Part shown: positions 1 to 7,249 of the stretch, one piece after another
Layout: every line of letters starts with the position of its first letter
Position numbering within the stretch: the first letter of the stretch is position 1
The notes under the pieces: generated by a model
What the model saw: only the letters and a program-made list of their open reading frames with translations
Told to the model about the DNA's origin: nothing
Database searches by the model: none
Assembly: GCF_007993935.1 (NCBI RefSeq)
Contig: NZ_VITY01000004.1
Coordinates: 434,001-498,000, forward strand
Source of the DNA: Bradyrhizobium macuxiense
GTDB taxonomy: Bacteria > Pseudomonadota > Alphaproteobacteria > Rhizobiales > Xanthobacteraceae
Direction: 5' to 3'
Length of the DNA: 64,000 bases
Translations under genes and position numbers: made by a program

Positions 1-1
1 G

Positions 2-508
2 CTGCATCGCGAGCACACGCCCTATCGCGAGATCGGGCACCGCGCGGTTGCCCACGTGCTGGACCGGGCGAAGATCGACTACACGATGGACGAGGTGCGC
101 ACCCTCGTCGGCGAGATCGAGAAGCTGGTGCCGTTTCCGGAGGTGCCGGACGCGCTCGCGCGGCTGCAAAGCAAGTACAAGCTCGTCGTGCTCTCGAACG
201 GCGATCCCGACATGCTCGAGACCGCGAAGCAGTACCACAAGATCCCGTTCGATCGCGTGATCTCGGTGGCCGAAGCCAATTCGTTCAAGCCGCATGTCGC
301 GACCTATACAAAGGCGGCGGAGATCATGGGTGTGAAGCCCGCCGAGGTGCTGTTCGTGGCCAATCACGCCTTCGACTGCATCGGCGCCAAGTCCGCCGGC
401 ATGCGGACGGCGTTCATCGACCGGCGCAGCCGTCCGTTCGGCATCACGCCGCACCAGCCCGACATTCTGGTGCCGTCGATGAAAGACCTCGCCGATGCGA
501 TCGTCTGA
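2..508 (+). CDS. Haloacid dehalogenase, type II (HAD superfamily), 5' end cut by window edge
   Basis: The frame is open from the first bases, so the start lies upstream; 168 C-terminal residues are visible. The HAD-II signature is clear: a VVLSNGD segment (Ser/Asn of motif II), a SFKPH segment carrying the motif III lysine, and VANHAFDCIGAK carrying the motif IV Asp. This matches (S)-2-haloacid dehalogenases, which hydrolyse 2-haloalkanoates through an aspartyl-ester intermediate. The nucleophilic Asp would be in the missing N-terminal part. The last 14 bases overlap the next gene, suggesting translational coupling. Real substrate unknown; many HAD-II members are generic phosphatase-fold hydrolases. 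Confidence 0.85.
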   Translation: MHREHTPYREIGHRAVAHVLDRAKIDYTMDEVRTLVGEIEKLVPFPEVPDALARLQSKYKLVVLSNGDPDMLETAKQYHKIPFDRVISVAEANSFKPHVATYTKAAEIMGVKPAEVLFVANHAFDCIGAKSAGMRTAFIDRRSRPFGITPHQPDILVPSMKDLADAIV

Positions 509-1733
509 TCGCGAGCCGCTGTCCGGCATCAGGGTTCTCGACCTCTGCCGGGTGGTCTCGGGTCCATATGCCACGATGCAGCTCGGCGATCTCGGCGCCG
601 ACATCGTCAAGATCGAGGATCCCAGGCAAGGCGACGAAAGCCGCCGCTATGGGCCGCCCTTCGTCGGTGGCGAGAGTGCGTATTTCCTCTCGGTGAACCG
701 CAACAAGCGCAGCTGCGCCATCGACCTGAAGTCGCCGGCGGGTCGCGACGCGGTGCTCGATCTCGCATCCGTCGCCGACGTCGTGATCGAGAATTTTCGC
801 CCGGGCACGCTCGACAAATGGGGGCTCGGTTTCGATGCGCTGCGGGCGCGCAAGGGCGACATCATCCTGTGCAGCATCTCGGGGTTCGGCCGCACCGGTG
901 CGGACGCCTTGCGTCCCGGCTACGATCTGATCCTGCAGGGCGAATCCGGCGTGATGGACATCACCGGCGATCCGGATGGGCCGCCGACCAAGGTCGGCAC
1001 CTCGATCGCCGATCTCGTCACCGGCCTGTATGCGTCGCATTCGGTGCTGGCTGCCTTGATGCGGAAGAGCCGGACCGGCGAGGGCGGCCGGGTCGACGTT
1101 TCGATGCTCGACGCGATGGCATCACTGCTGACGTTCAACGCCGGCATGTACTTCGCCACGGGACAAAGCCCGCGGCGCCGGGGCAACGTGCATCCGACCA
1201 TCAGCCCGTACGAGCCATTCGAAGCCAGTGACGGCTGGATCAATGTCGGGGTCGCGAACGACAAGTTCTGGGCGGCCTTCTGCGTTGTCATCGGCCGCCC
1301 CGATCTGCGCGATGACCTGCGTTTCGAAACCGCGCCGAAACGCGCGGCGAGCCGGAATGAACTCGTCGCGATCCTCATCCCCATCTTTGCCCGGAGAAGC
1401 CGCGCCGAGTGGCTGCAAGCGCTGGGCGCGGCGGGCATTCCCTGCGGCGCGATCAAGTCGGTCGGCGAGGTCTGCGAAACGCCGCAACTCACGCAGCGCG
1501 GCATGGTCCAGACCGTCCGCCATCCGGCCGCCGGAGACGTGAAGTTCATCGCGCGGCCGATTCGGTTCGGCGACGATCCGCCGGCGCCTTCCACGCCGCC
1601 GCCGATGCTCGGCGAGCACACACGCGAGGTGCTTGCGGAATGGCTCGGCTGGACCGACGATCGGCTCGAAAGAGTAGCAGTCGAAGGCGCGTTCGGAGAC
1701 TTTGGACGGAGCTTCGTGCGATCGGCCATGTGA
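495..1733 (+). CDS. CaiB/BaiF family CoA-transferase
   Basis: A 412-aa family III CoA-transferase. The N-terminal GIRVLDLCRVVSGPYATMQL, the LGADIVKIE segment and the following EDPRQGDESR region are typical of CaiB/BaiF/formyl-CoA transferases. The VDVSMLDAMASLL stretch lies in the middle of the protein, near where the family carries its catalytic Asp; I did not align it. Length agrees with the family (about 400 aa). It starts at an ATG inside the end of the haloacid dehalogenase gene and is followed 22 bp later by a thioesterase, so the three genes probably form one operon handling acyl-CoA thioesters. The acid substrate cannot be read from the sequence. Confidence 0.9.
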   Translation: MRSSDREPLSGIRVLDLCRVVSGPYATMQLGDLGADIVKIEDPRQGDESRRYGPPFVGGESAYFLSVNRNKRSCAIDLKSPAGRDAVLDLASVADVVIENFRPGTLDKWGLGFDALRARKGDIILCSISGFGRTGADALRPGYDLILQGESGVMDITGDPDGPPTKVGTSIADLVTGLYASHSVLAALMRKSRTGEGGRVDVSMLDAMASLLTFNAGMYFATGQSPRRRGNVHPTISPYEPFEASDGWINVGVANDKFWAAFCVVIGRPDLRDDLRFETAPKRAASRNELVAILIPIFARRSRAEWLQALGAAGIPCGAIKSVGEVCETPQLTQRGMVQTVRHPAAGDVKFIARPIRFGDDPPAPSTPPPMLGEHTREVLAEWLGWTDDRLERVAVEGAFGDFGRSFVRSAM

Positions 1734-1755
1734 GTATCGTCAAGAGAATATTGTC

Positions 1756-2178
1756 ATGAGGGAAATCGCCGAGCAGATGCTGCGCCGCGCCGTCGAGGAC
1801 GAGCGGCAGGAATTCGGGTCGTTCTTTCTGTCGCGCTTCCTCGGACTGGAGATCGCCTACCAGGGCGAGGCGTGCATCGTGTCCTTTGACGTCGAAAGAC
1901 CGCTGTTCAACCCGCAAGGCTCGCTGCACGGCGGCGTGCTCGCGACCGCGCTCGACATCTCGATGGGGCATCTCGTCAACCACGTCGCGGGTGCCGGCAC
2001 CACGCTCGAGATGAAGGTGCAGTATCTCGCCGCGGTCCGCGAAGGTCGCGTCACCTGCCATGCGAGCTTCCTGAAGCGGGGCCGCAAGACCTTCTTCGTG
2101 CAGTCGCAGGCATCCACCGCAGCCGGCGAGCCGATCGCGCATGCCACATCGACCTGGCAGCTGCTGAACCGAAGCTGA
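1756..2178 (+). CDS. PaaI-type hotdog-fold thioesterase
   Basis: A 140-aa single hotdog-domain protein. The LHGGVLATALDISMGHLVNH segment is the PaaI-family central helix motif (HGG followed by an acidic residue), and the C-terminal beta strands carry GEPIAHATSTWQLL. An in-frame upstream ATG at 1702 overlaps the CoA-transferase; the 1756 ATG gives the usual family length. It probably hydrolyses an acyl-CoA made or used by the preceding CoA-transferase. Confidence 0.82.
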   Translation: MREIAEQMLRRAVEDERQEFGSFFLSRFLGLEIAYQGEACIVSFDVERPLFNPQGSLHGGVLATALDISMGHLVNHVAGAGTTLEMKVQYLAAVREGRVTCHASFLKRGRKTFFVQSQASTAAGEPIAHATSTWQLLNRS

Positions 2179-2384
2179 AAGCGTGGTCCGGGCGTTTAAC
2201 CCATCGCAACCTGTGCAGGCCTGGAAGCTGGGCCGAGTGGGCTGGTGTCCCCGTGATTTTACGGTAGAAAACATAGGACGAGCGTCACCCTTGCAAGCTA
2301 TTCCGTCGTTGTCGGGCGCTCGCCTCGGTTGCGCTCCGGCGCTATGTTGCGGGGCACTCATTGGAAGCTTTGAGGAGTGAATAC

Positions 2385-2756
2385 GTGCGAGTCATAAGAA
2401 ATGGGTTTCTATCGGTTCTGGCCTTGGGAGCGTTGGCTCCGGAAGGTCACGCGCAAACCACGGTCGCAGCATTGGAGTGCGATTTTCCACTCGCTTCGAC
2501 TGATGACTGGAACATGGCCGCGTCGACCCTGCAGTACTACATCGATACGGCTGGAGGCTGGAAAGTCGGCCAGGATTCCTTCTCCTTCGATGGCCCGACA
2601 AACGTTACTATCGATGGCAAGGATCGCGTGGCTTCGCTGTCGATCGTTATTTCCCGACAGTCCGGCAAAGCCACCAAGACCCTTTCGTCGGGAGGGAAAT
2701 CCCTGACCGTCAGCGGCGAATGCAAGAAAATGGAATCCACCGGACGAAAGTTCTGA
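2385..2756 (+). CDS. Small secreted protein of unknown function
   Basis: A 123-aa protein starting at GTG with a good ribosome site (GAGGAG, 7 bases upstream); an in-frame TTG at 2361 has none. The N-terminus (VRVIRNGFLSVLALGALA followed by PEGHAQ) is a signal peptide with a likely cleavage after AQ. The mature part has two cysteines (LECDF and SGECKKM) and alternating hydrophobic strands, suggesting a small periplasmic beta-rich domain. Base composition is less GC-rich than the neighbours. No family recognised. Confidence 0.6.
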   Translation: MRVIRNGFLSVLALGALAPEGHAQTTVAALECDFPLASTDDWNMAASTLQYYIDTAGGWKVGQDSFSFDGPTNVTIDGKDRVASLSIVISRQSGKATKTLSSGGKSLTVSGECKKMESTGRKF

Positions 2757-2810
2757 GCGGATGTGATGCTCCCAGCGACGGGTGTCTGATGAGCCTCGGG
2801 CGGTCATCTG

Positions 2811-2831
2811 AATGGCGACAAGATCGCCATT
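2811..2831. repeat. Short hairpin downstream of the small secreted protein gene
   Basis: An 8-bp perfect stem (aatggcga / tcgccatt) with a 5-base loop lies 55 bp after the stop codon. There is no T-run, so it is not a canonical intrinsic terminator; it may only stabilise the transcript. Confidence 0.3.
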
Positions 2832-2966
2832 AGCGATCGTCGTCGATCCAATTCTCGCGGATTTCTCGAATCAGAAGTGCGGTGTTCGTTTCCGCGCCCT
2901 CAACGGCAACCTTTGATGGCTCAGCGGATTTGGCAATGCCGGTTGCGGCAAAAGGACGTGTTTTGC

Positions 2967-3043
2967 TGGCGCACCCGACACGATTCGAACGTGTGACCTT
3001 TGCCTTCGGAGGGCAACGCTCTATCCAGCTGAGCTACGGGTGC
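2967..3043 (-). tRNA. tRNA-Arg (anticodon CCG)
   Basis: Read on the minus strand, the 77-nt sequence folds as a cloverleaf: acceptor GCACCCG paired with CGGGTGC, D-arm containing AGCTCAGCTGG, anticodon stem TTGCC/GGCAA around loop CTCCGAA (anticodon CCG, decoding CGG), T-arm with GTTCGAATC, discriminator G and an encoded CCA at 2967-2969. It stands alone between two plus-strand genes. No integrase or duplicated 3' tRNA end was seen nearby, so there is no sign that it is used as an attachment site. Confidence 0.95.
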
Positions 3044-3173
3044 GTGCAGGGGTTCATTTAGCTGATTGGCTCCGGGTCGGCAACGGCGTTGTCCGGCCGG
3101 TCAAGGACTGTAGACTGCCTGCGCCAATATGACAGGTCCAAGGAAAAGGGCCGTCTTTCGAGGGAGTTTGCCC

Positions 3174-4253
3174 ATGCGTCCGCTGGAATTCGGCTGGTAT
3201 CTGCCCACGCACGGTGACACCACGGCCTATGGGCTGATGGAGGCGCAAATCGCCGGTTCGCCGGAACTCTGCGAGCGCGTGGTCAAGGCGGCCGAGGACG
3301 CCGGGTTTGAATATCTGCTCATTCCGGTCGGCTCGGTGTGCTGGGAGGCCTGGATTGCCGGGGCGTTCATGGCGGCGCGCTCGGCGCGGATCAAGCCGCT
3401 GATCGCAGCAAGGCCCGGCTACATCAACCCGGTGCTGATGGCCAAGATGATCTCGACCTTCGACCAGATGTCCGGCGGGCGGATCTGCATCAATCTGATC
3501 GCCGGCCAGAATGAGAGCGAGGTCGAAGCCGAGGGCGTCCGTCAGCCTAAGGAAGAGCGCTACGCGCTGATGGAGGAGGAGGTCTCGATCCTGAAGGCGC
3601 TGTGGACGACACGCGGGCCGGTGACCTTCCAGGGCAAGTTTCACACGATCTCGGGCGCACATATCAGGCCGCGCCCGCTGCAGCAGCCGTTTCCGAAATT
3701 CTATCTCGGCGGCGGCTCGCGGCAGGCCTGGGAGGTGTCGGCGAAGCATTCCGACGTCCATCTGTTCTGGGGCGACCTGCCGGAGCGCATCGCGGAGAAT
3801 ATCGCCGAGATCCGGCGGATGGCGCGCGACCATGACCGGGGGGATGCGATCGGCTTCGGCATGCGGCTGCAGGTGATCTGTCGCGAGAACGAGGCCGATG
3901 CCTGGGAGGCCGCCGACCAGCTGGTGCGCCACGCCACCGAGCGGCAGAAGCAGGAGATGAAGACGCTCTACAACCGCTCGGAGGCCAATCAGCGCGTGCA
4001 GCAACTCGCGCGCGACTATGGCGATCTCCTGATGCCGCATCTGTGGACCGGGATCACCAAAGTGCGGCCCGGCGCCGGCATCGCGGTGGTCGGCAATCCC
4101 GCGCAATGCGCCGCGACCCTGCAGCAGTTCATCGACGCCGGCTGCCACTCCTTCTGCCTGTCCGGCTATCTGCACGACGAGGAGGCCGAGCGGTTCGGCC
4201 GTCTGATCCGCCCGATCCTTGCCGCCAACAATCGCGGACGGCTCGCTGCGTGA
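3174..4253 (+). CDS. ssuD: FMNH2-dependent alkanesulfonate monooxygenase-like protein (LLM family)
   Basis: A 359-aa luciferase-like monooxygenase. It opens with MRPLEFGWYLPTHGDT, and the order of blocks (GGRICINLIAGQNESE, YALMEEEVSILKALW, FYLGGGSRQAWEVSAKHSDV) matches SsuD, which desulfonates C2-C10 alkanesulfonates to aldehyde and sulfite using reduced FMN. Start chosen at 3174 because AGGGAG sits 7 bases upstream; the longer form from 3129 lacks this. An SsuABC-type importer is present 46 kb away (49700-52408), but no ssuE reductase is adjacent. A related LLM enzyme acting on another substrate is possible. Confidence 0.8.
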   Translation: MRPLEFGWYLPTHGDTTAYGLMEAQIAGSPELCERVVKAAEDAGFEYLLIPVGSVCWEAWIAGAFMAARSARIKPLIAARPGYINPVLMAKMISTFDQMSGGRICINLIAGQNESEVEAEGVRQPKEERYALMEEEVSILKALWTTRGPVTFQGKFHTISGAHIRPRPLQQPFPKFYLGGGSRQAWEVSAKHSDVHLFWGDLPERIAENIAEIRRMARDHDRGDAIGFGMRLQVICRENEADAWEAADQLVRHATERQKQEMKTLYNRSEANQRVQQLARDYGDLLMPHLWTGITKVRPGAGIAVVGNPAQCAATLQQFIDAGCHSFCLSGYLHDEEAERFGRLIRPILAANNRGRLAA

Positions 4254-4351
4254 GCTACCTGCCTTTCTGAAAATTCATGCGGGAAGTGAAGTCCAATGCG
4301 TCATGATCCGGCCGATTGCATCGCCCCTCGCGGCACCAACGGAGTTGAATC

Positions 4352-5389
4352 ATGCATCACCGGGGCTGGCTTGCGGCACTGACGCTGCTTATCGCGACCG
4401 TTCACGTGCCGGTCGTGTCGGCAACGCAGGCGCAGATCGAGCGTGACAAGAAGCCGGTCAAGGAGGTCGCGAGCGGGCGGATCGCCGTCGGCAGCGCGAC
4501 CTTCCCCGTTTATCTCTCGGCCGACTGGTCCAATCCGCTGCTGGACGTCACCCGCGCGGTGCTGGTGCTGCACGGGGTGCTGCGCAATGCCGACGATTAT
4601 TTCCGCGCGGCGCTGAGCGCACAGGCTGCGGCCGGCGATGTCGGCAAGAGCACGCTGATGATCGCGCCGCAGTTTTTGATCGAGCCCGACGTCGCGGCGT
4701 TCAAGCTGCCGGCGGAGACGCTGCGCTGGAGCCTCTATGGCTGGCAGGGCGGCGAGCCCGCGCTTGCGCCCAATCCGGCGAGCTCGTTCGAGGCGCTCGA
4801 CGCGATCCTGGCGAAGCTCGGCGACCGCAAGCTGTTTCCGAACCTGAAGCAGGTTGTCGTGTTCGGCCATTCCGGCGGCGGCCAGGTGGTGCAGCGCTAT
4901 GCGATCGCGGTGAAGGGCGACCAGGTGCTGCTGCGCGAAGGCATCGGCGTGCGCTATGTGGTCGCCAATCCTTCCTCCTACGCCTATTTCACCAAGGAGC
5001 GGCCGGAGCCCGCGATCGCGGCGGCATGCGAAGGCTATAACAGCTGGAAGTTCGGCATGGACGATCGCCCGCCCTATCTCGCCGAGCCTTCGCCGGCAGC
5101 GCTGGAGCAGGCCTATGTCGGGCGCCGCGTGATCTATCTGCTCGGAACGCTCGACACCAATCCCAATCATCCCGCGCTCGACAAATCCTGCATGGCGGAA
5201 GCCGAAGGGCCGTATCGCTATGTGCGCGGGCATTCCTATGTCGCGGCGATGCAGGCCCGCGATGGCGGCGCGCCGAACCACAGCGTGTGGGACGTGCCCG
5301 GCGTCGGCCATGAGGGCGGCAAAATGCTCAACTCGCCCTGCGGCCTGACCGCGGTGTTCGACATTCCCGGCTGCGAGGCGGCGCACTGA
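4352..5389 (+). CDS. Secreted alpha/beta-hydrolase
   Basis: A 345-aa protein with a signal peptide (hydrophobic LAALTLLIATVHVPVV, cleavage near VSA). The mature protein has a serine-hydrolase nucleophile elbow GHSGGGQ following the strand VVVFG, an early LVLHGVLRNADDY segment (oxyanion region of the fold) and a late PGVGHEGGKM that could supply the catalytic His. Probably a periplasmic esterase or lipase-like hydrolase; substrate unknown. It is separated from the upstream monooxygenase by 98 bp. Confidence 0.72.
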   Translation: MHHRGWLAALTLLIATVHVPVVSATQAQIERDKKPVKEVASGRIAVGSATFPVYLSADWSNPLLDVTRAVLVLHGVLRNADDYFRAALSAQAAAGDVGKSTLMIAPQFLIEPDVAAFKLPAETLRWSLYGWQGGEPALAPNPASSFEALDAILAKLGDRKLFPNLKQVVVFGHSGGGQVVQRYAIAVKGDQVLLREGIGVRYVVANPSSYAYFTKERPEPAIAAACEGYNSWKFGMDDRPPYLAEPSPAALEQAYVGRRVIYLLGTLDTNPNHPALDKSCMAEAEGPYRYVRGHSYVAAMQARDGGAPNHSVWDVPGVGHEGGKMLNSPCGLTAVFDIPGCEAAH

Positions 5390-5508
5390 TCATGGTCGCA
5401 TCGCACACACCGGAATGTGTGCGGCGGCCCGGTGGTAAGCCGCCTCGAGATCGCCTACGCTCCTGCCGCGACTGAAGCGTCACGATCGGCAGCTTGATGG
5501 AGATCATC

Positions 5509-5766
5509 ATGAAAGCATGTCTGCTCGCGGTTCTGACGACAGCTGCGTTGCTCGGCCTGACCCCGGCCAACGCCGCGGACGGATGTGGCGTCGGTTGCCA
5601 CTCTACTGCGTACGGCGCCTGCGTGATTGACGGCTGGGGCACCGGCGCCCGGGTCAGGAACGAGTGTCCCGCCACCTCGCGCCCGCGCCCACCCTGTGGT
5701 GGTCGCGGGTACATTTGGCGGCGTGACCTCCAGGCCTGCTCGCAGACGACGAAGGATTGGCTCTAG
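5509..5766 (+). CDS. Small secreted cysteine-rich protein (GCGxGCH type)
   Basis: An 85-aa protein. The ATG at 5509 has GGAG six bases upstream; in-frame TTG 5494 and ATG 5497 are alternatives. The signal peptide (MKACLLAVLTTAALLGL, cleavage near ANA) leaves about 60 residues with six cysteines: GCGVGCH, GAC, NEC, PPC and QAC, enough for three disulfides. Short secreted proteins with a GCGxGCH opening are, as I recall, frequent in Bradyrhizobium, but their role is unknown to me. Confidence 0.65.
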   Translation: MKACLLAVLTTAALLGLTPANAADGCGVGCHSTAYGACVIDGWGTGARVRNECPATSRPRPPCGGRGYIWRRDLQACSQTTKDWL

Positions 5767-5793
5767 CCCCGCGCGCGCTGTGACACGCCGGTG

Positions 5794-6198
5794 TTACGCC
5801 GGCACGATCACCTTGCCGATCGGCCACAGCGCGATGCCGGCAAGCTTGAGATGTGCCCAGGCAAAGGGAATGCCGATGATGGTCACGGCGTACCCGATCG
5901 CGAATACCACGTGGCCGATGGCGAGCCACCAGCCGGCCAGGATGAACCAGATCAGATTGCCGATCAGCCCGAGCGGTCCGGTGCCGATATCGGACATGCC
6001 GGTGACTTCATCGCGGCGCACCGCACGCGAGCCGAATGGCAGCAGCGAGTAGACGGCGATGTTGAAGGCGGCGCGCGCCCATGGCAGCCCGATGATGGTG
6101 ATAGCCATGATCACGGCGGCGATCAGCCAGCCGAACGCCATCAACGCGCCACCCCACAAGATCCAGACGATGTTCAGAAGCATAGACACAGGCTGCAT
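5794..6198 (-). CDS. YccF-family inner-membrane protein (DUF307)
   Basis: A 134-aa membrane protein with the duplicated YccF module: NIVWILWGGALMAFGW and NLIWFILAGWWLAIGH, each followed by an ITIIGLPWA / VTIIGIPFA motif, giving about four transmembrane segments. The family is widespread and of unknown function. The ATG at 6198 has AAGG upstream and is preferred over the in-frame GTG at 6207. Transcribed toward the small secreted protein gene, so the two genes converge. Confidence 0.88.
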   Translation of the reverse strand: MQPVSMLLNIVWILWGGALMAFGWLIAAVIMAITIIGLPWARAAFNIAVYSLLPFGSRAVRRDEVTGMSDIGTGPLGLIGNLIWFILAGWWLAIGHVVFAIGYAVTIIGIPFAWAHLKLAGIALWPIGKVIVPA

Positions 6199-6298
6199 GG
6201 CTGACACCTTCGCGTAACACCGGCCTCAATATAGGCCGGTGCGCGGCGCCGCGGTAGGGTGCGCGCCAGGCGCGTCGCGCCTCAAAGGGAGAACGACA

Positions 6299-6952
6299 AT
6301 GAGAAAAAGATTCGGGGCAGGGATTTTTTCGGCTTGGAGTTTGGTGTTGCTGGCATTTTCAGTGCAGGCCGCGCGAGCCGAGGACGCCGTGCGGTTCGCG
6401 CCGCTCAAGGCCGAGGAACTGTCGCCGCCGCAAAAGGCCTGGGCCGACATGATCAGCGCGCCGCCGCGCAACGCCAAGTTCACCGCGCCGCCCTACCGCG
6501 CCTATATCCGCAATCCCGATTTGGCGCCGAAGCTGTCGAACCTGTCGGAGTATCTGCGCTGGAACACCTCGCTGCCGGCGCGGCTCAGTGAGATGGCGAT
6601 CCTGATCACGGCGCGGCACTGGACCGCGCAATATGAATGGTCGGCGCATTATCCGCTGGCGCTGAAGGGCGGGCTCGATCCGAAGATCGCGGATACGATC
6701 GCCAAGGGTGCGCGGCCGGAAGGAATGAAGGACGACGAGGCCGCGCTGTACGATCTCGGCATCGCACTCTATCGCGACAGGAAGGTCTCAGACGCCGTCT
6801 ACAAGGCCGCGCAGGAGAAGTTCGGCGAGCGCGGCATCATGGATATCATCGGCATCATGGGCTACTACGATTTGGTCTCGATGACGCTGATCACGATGCA
6901 GGCCGGTGCAGCGAACAACGGCGTCGCGCCGTTGCCGGTGCTGGAGAAATAG
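6299..6952 (+). CDS. Secreted carboxymuconolactone-decarboxylase-like (AhpD-fold) protein
   Basis: A 217-aa protein with a signal peptide (FSAWSLVLLAFSVQA, cleavage near ARA). The body has the CMD arrangement: LSEMAILITARHWTAQYEWSAH with Glu and His in the positions typical of CMD-like proteins, then the GERGIMDIIGIMGYYDLVSM helix. The CxxC of true AhpD peroxidase reductases is absent, so this is not an AhpD-type reductase. The start at 6299 has AAGGGAG upstream. Export of such a protein is unusual, since characterised relatives are cytoplasmic. Substrate unknown. Confidence 0.78.
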   Translation: MRKRFGAGIFSAWSLVLLAFSVQAARAEDAVRFAPLKAEELSPPQKAWADMISAPPRNAKFTAPPYRAYIRNPDLAPKLSNLSEYLRWNTSLPARLSEMAILITARHWTAQYEWSAHYPLALKGGLDPKIADTIAKGARPEGMKDDEAALYDLGIALYRDRKVSDAVYKAAQEKFGERGIMDIIGIMGYYDLVSMTLITMQAGAANNGVAPLPVLEK

Positions 6953-7249
6953 ACGGACTTCTCTCTCTCCCCGTTCTTATAAAGAGAGGGCTGGGTGAGG
7001 GGCTACCTCGGCAGACTAGCTGTAAGGCTACGGGCACGTCCCGTAGCGCGGGGTCGGGCGCGGCCCGCAATTTCTGAATAATAGAATTATATTGCGGATT
7101 TGCCCGACATGTCAAGGTGCCATGTCGAATGCCGGCGCGCCGCCGGCTACTTTGCATGGGGTTGTTTTCGATGTTTTGGCAGCGCGTCCCTGCGGAGGCA
7201 GGTTATATGCGATGGTCCTGCCACAAGGGGCCGAGGTGAGGAGAATTGC
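6953..7249. other. Intergenic region with a short stem-loop
   Basis: About 300 bp between two convergent genes. Just after the CMD-like gene a CTCTCT tract pairs with AGAGAG about 17 bases later (6963-6990), followed by the GGGTGAGGGG sequence often seen in rhizobial interspersed repeats. An AT-rich patch (aataatagaattatatt) lies at 7077-7093. No convincing gene: the open frames here have poor codon use or run antisense to the next gene. Confidence 0.4.

Noticed and set aside
2183..2380. A 65-aa plus-strand open frame after the thioesterase gene
   Set aside because: No ribosome site, no recognisable domain, and it overlaps the start region of the better-supported secreted protein gene.
2967..3043. 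tRNA-Arg as an integration site
   Set aside because: No integrase nearby and no repeated tRNA 3' end was noticed in the window.
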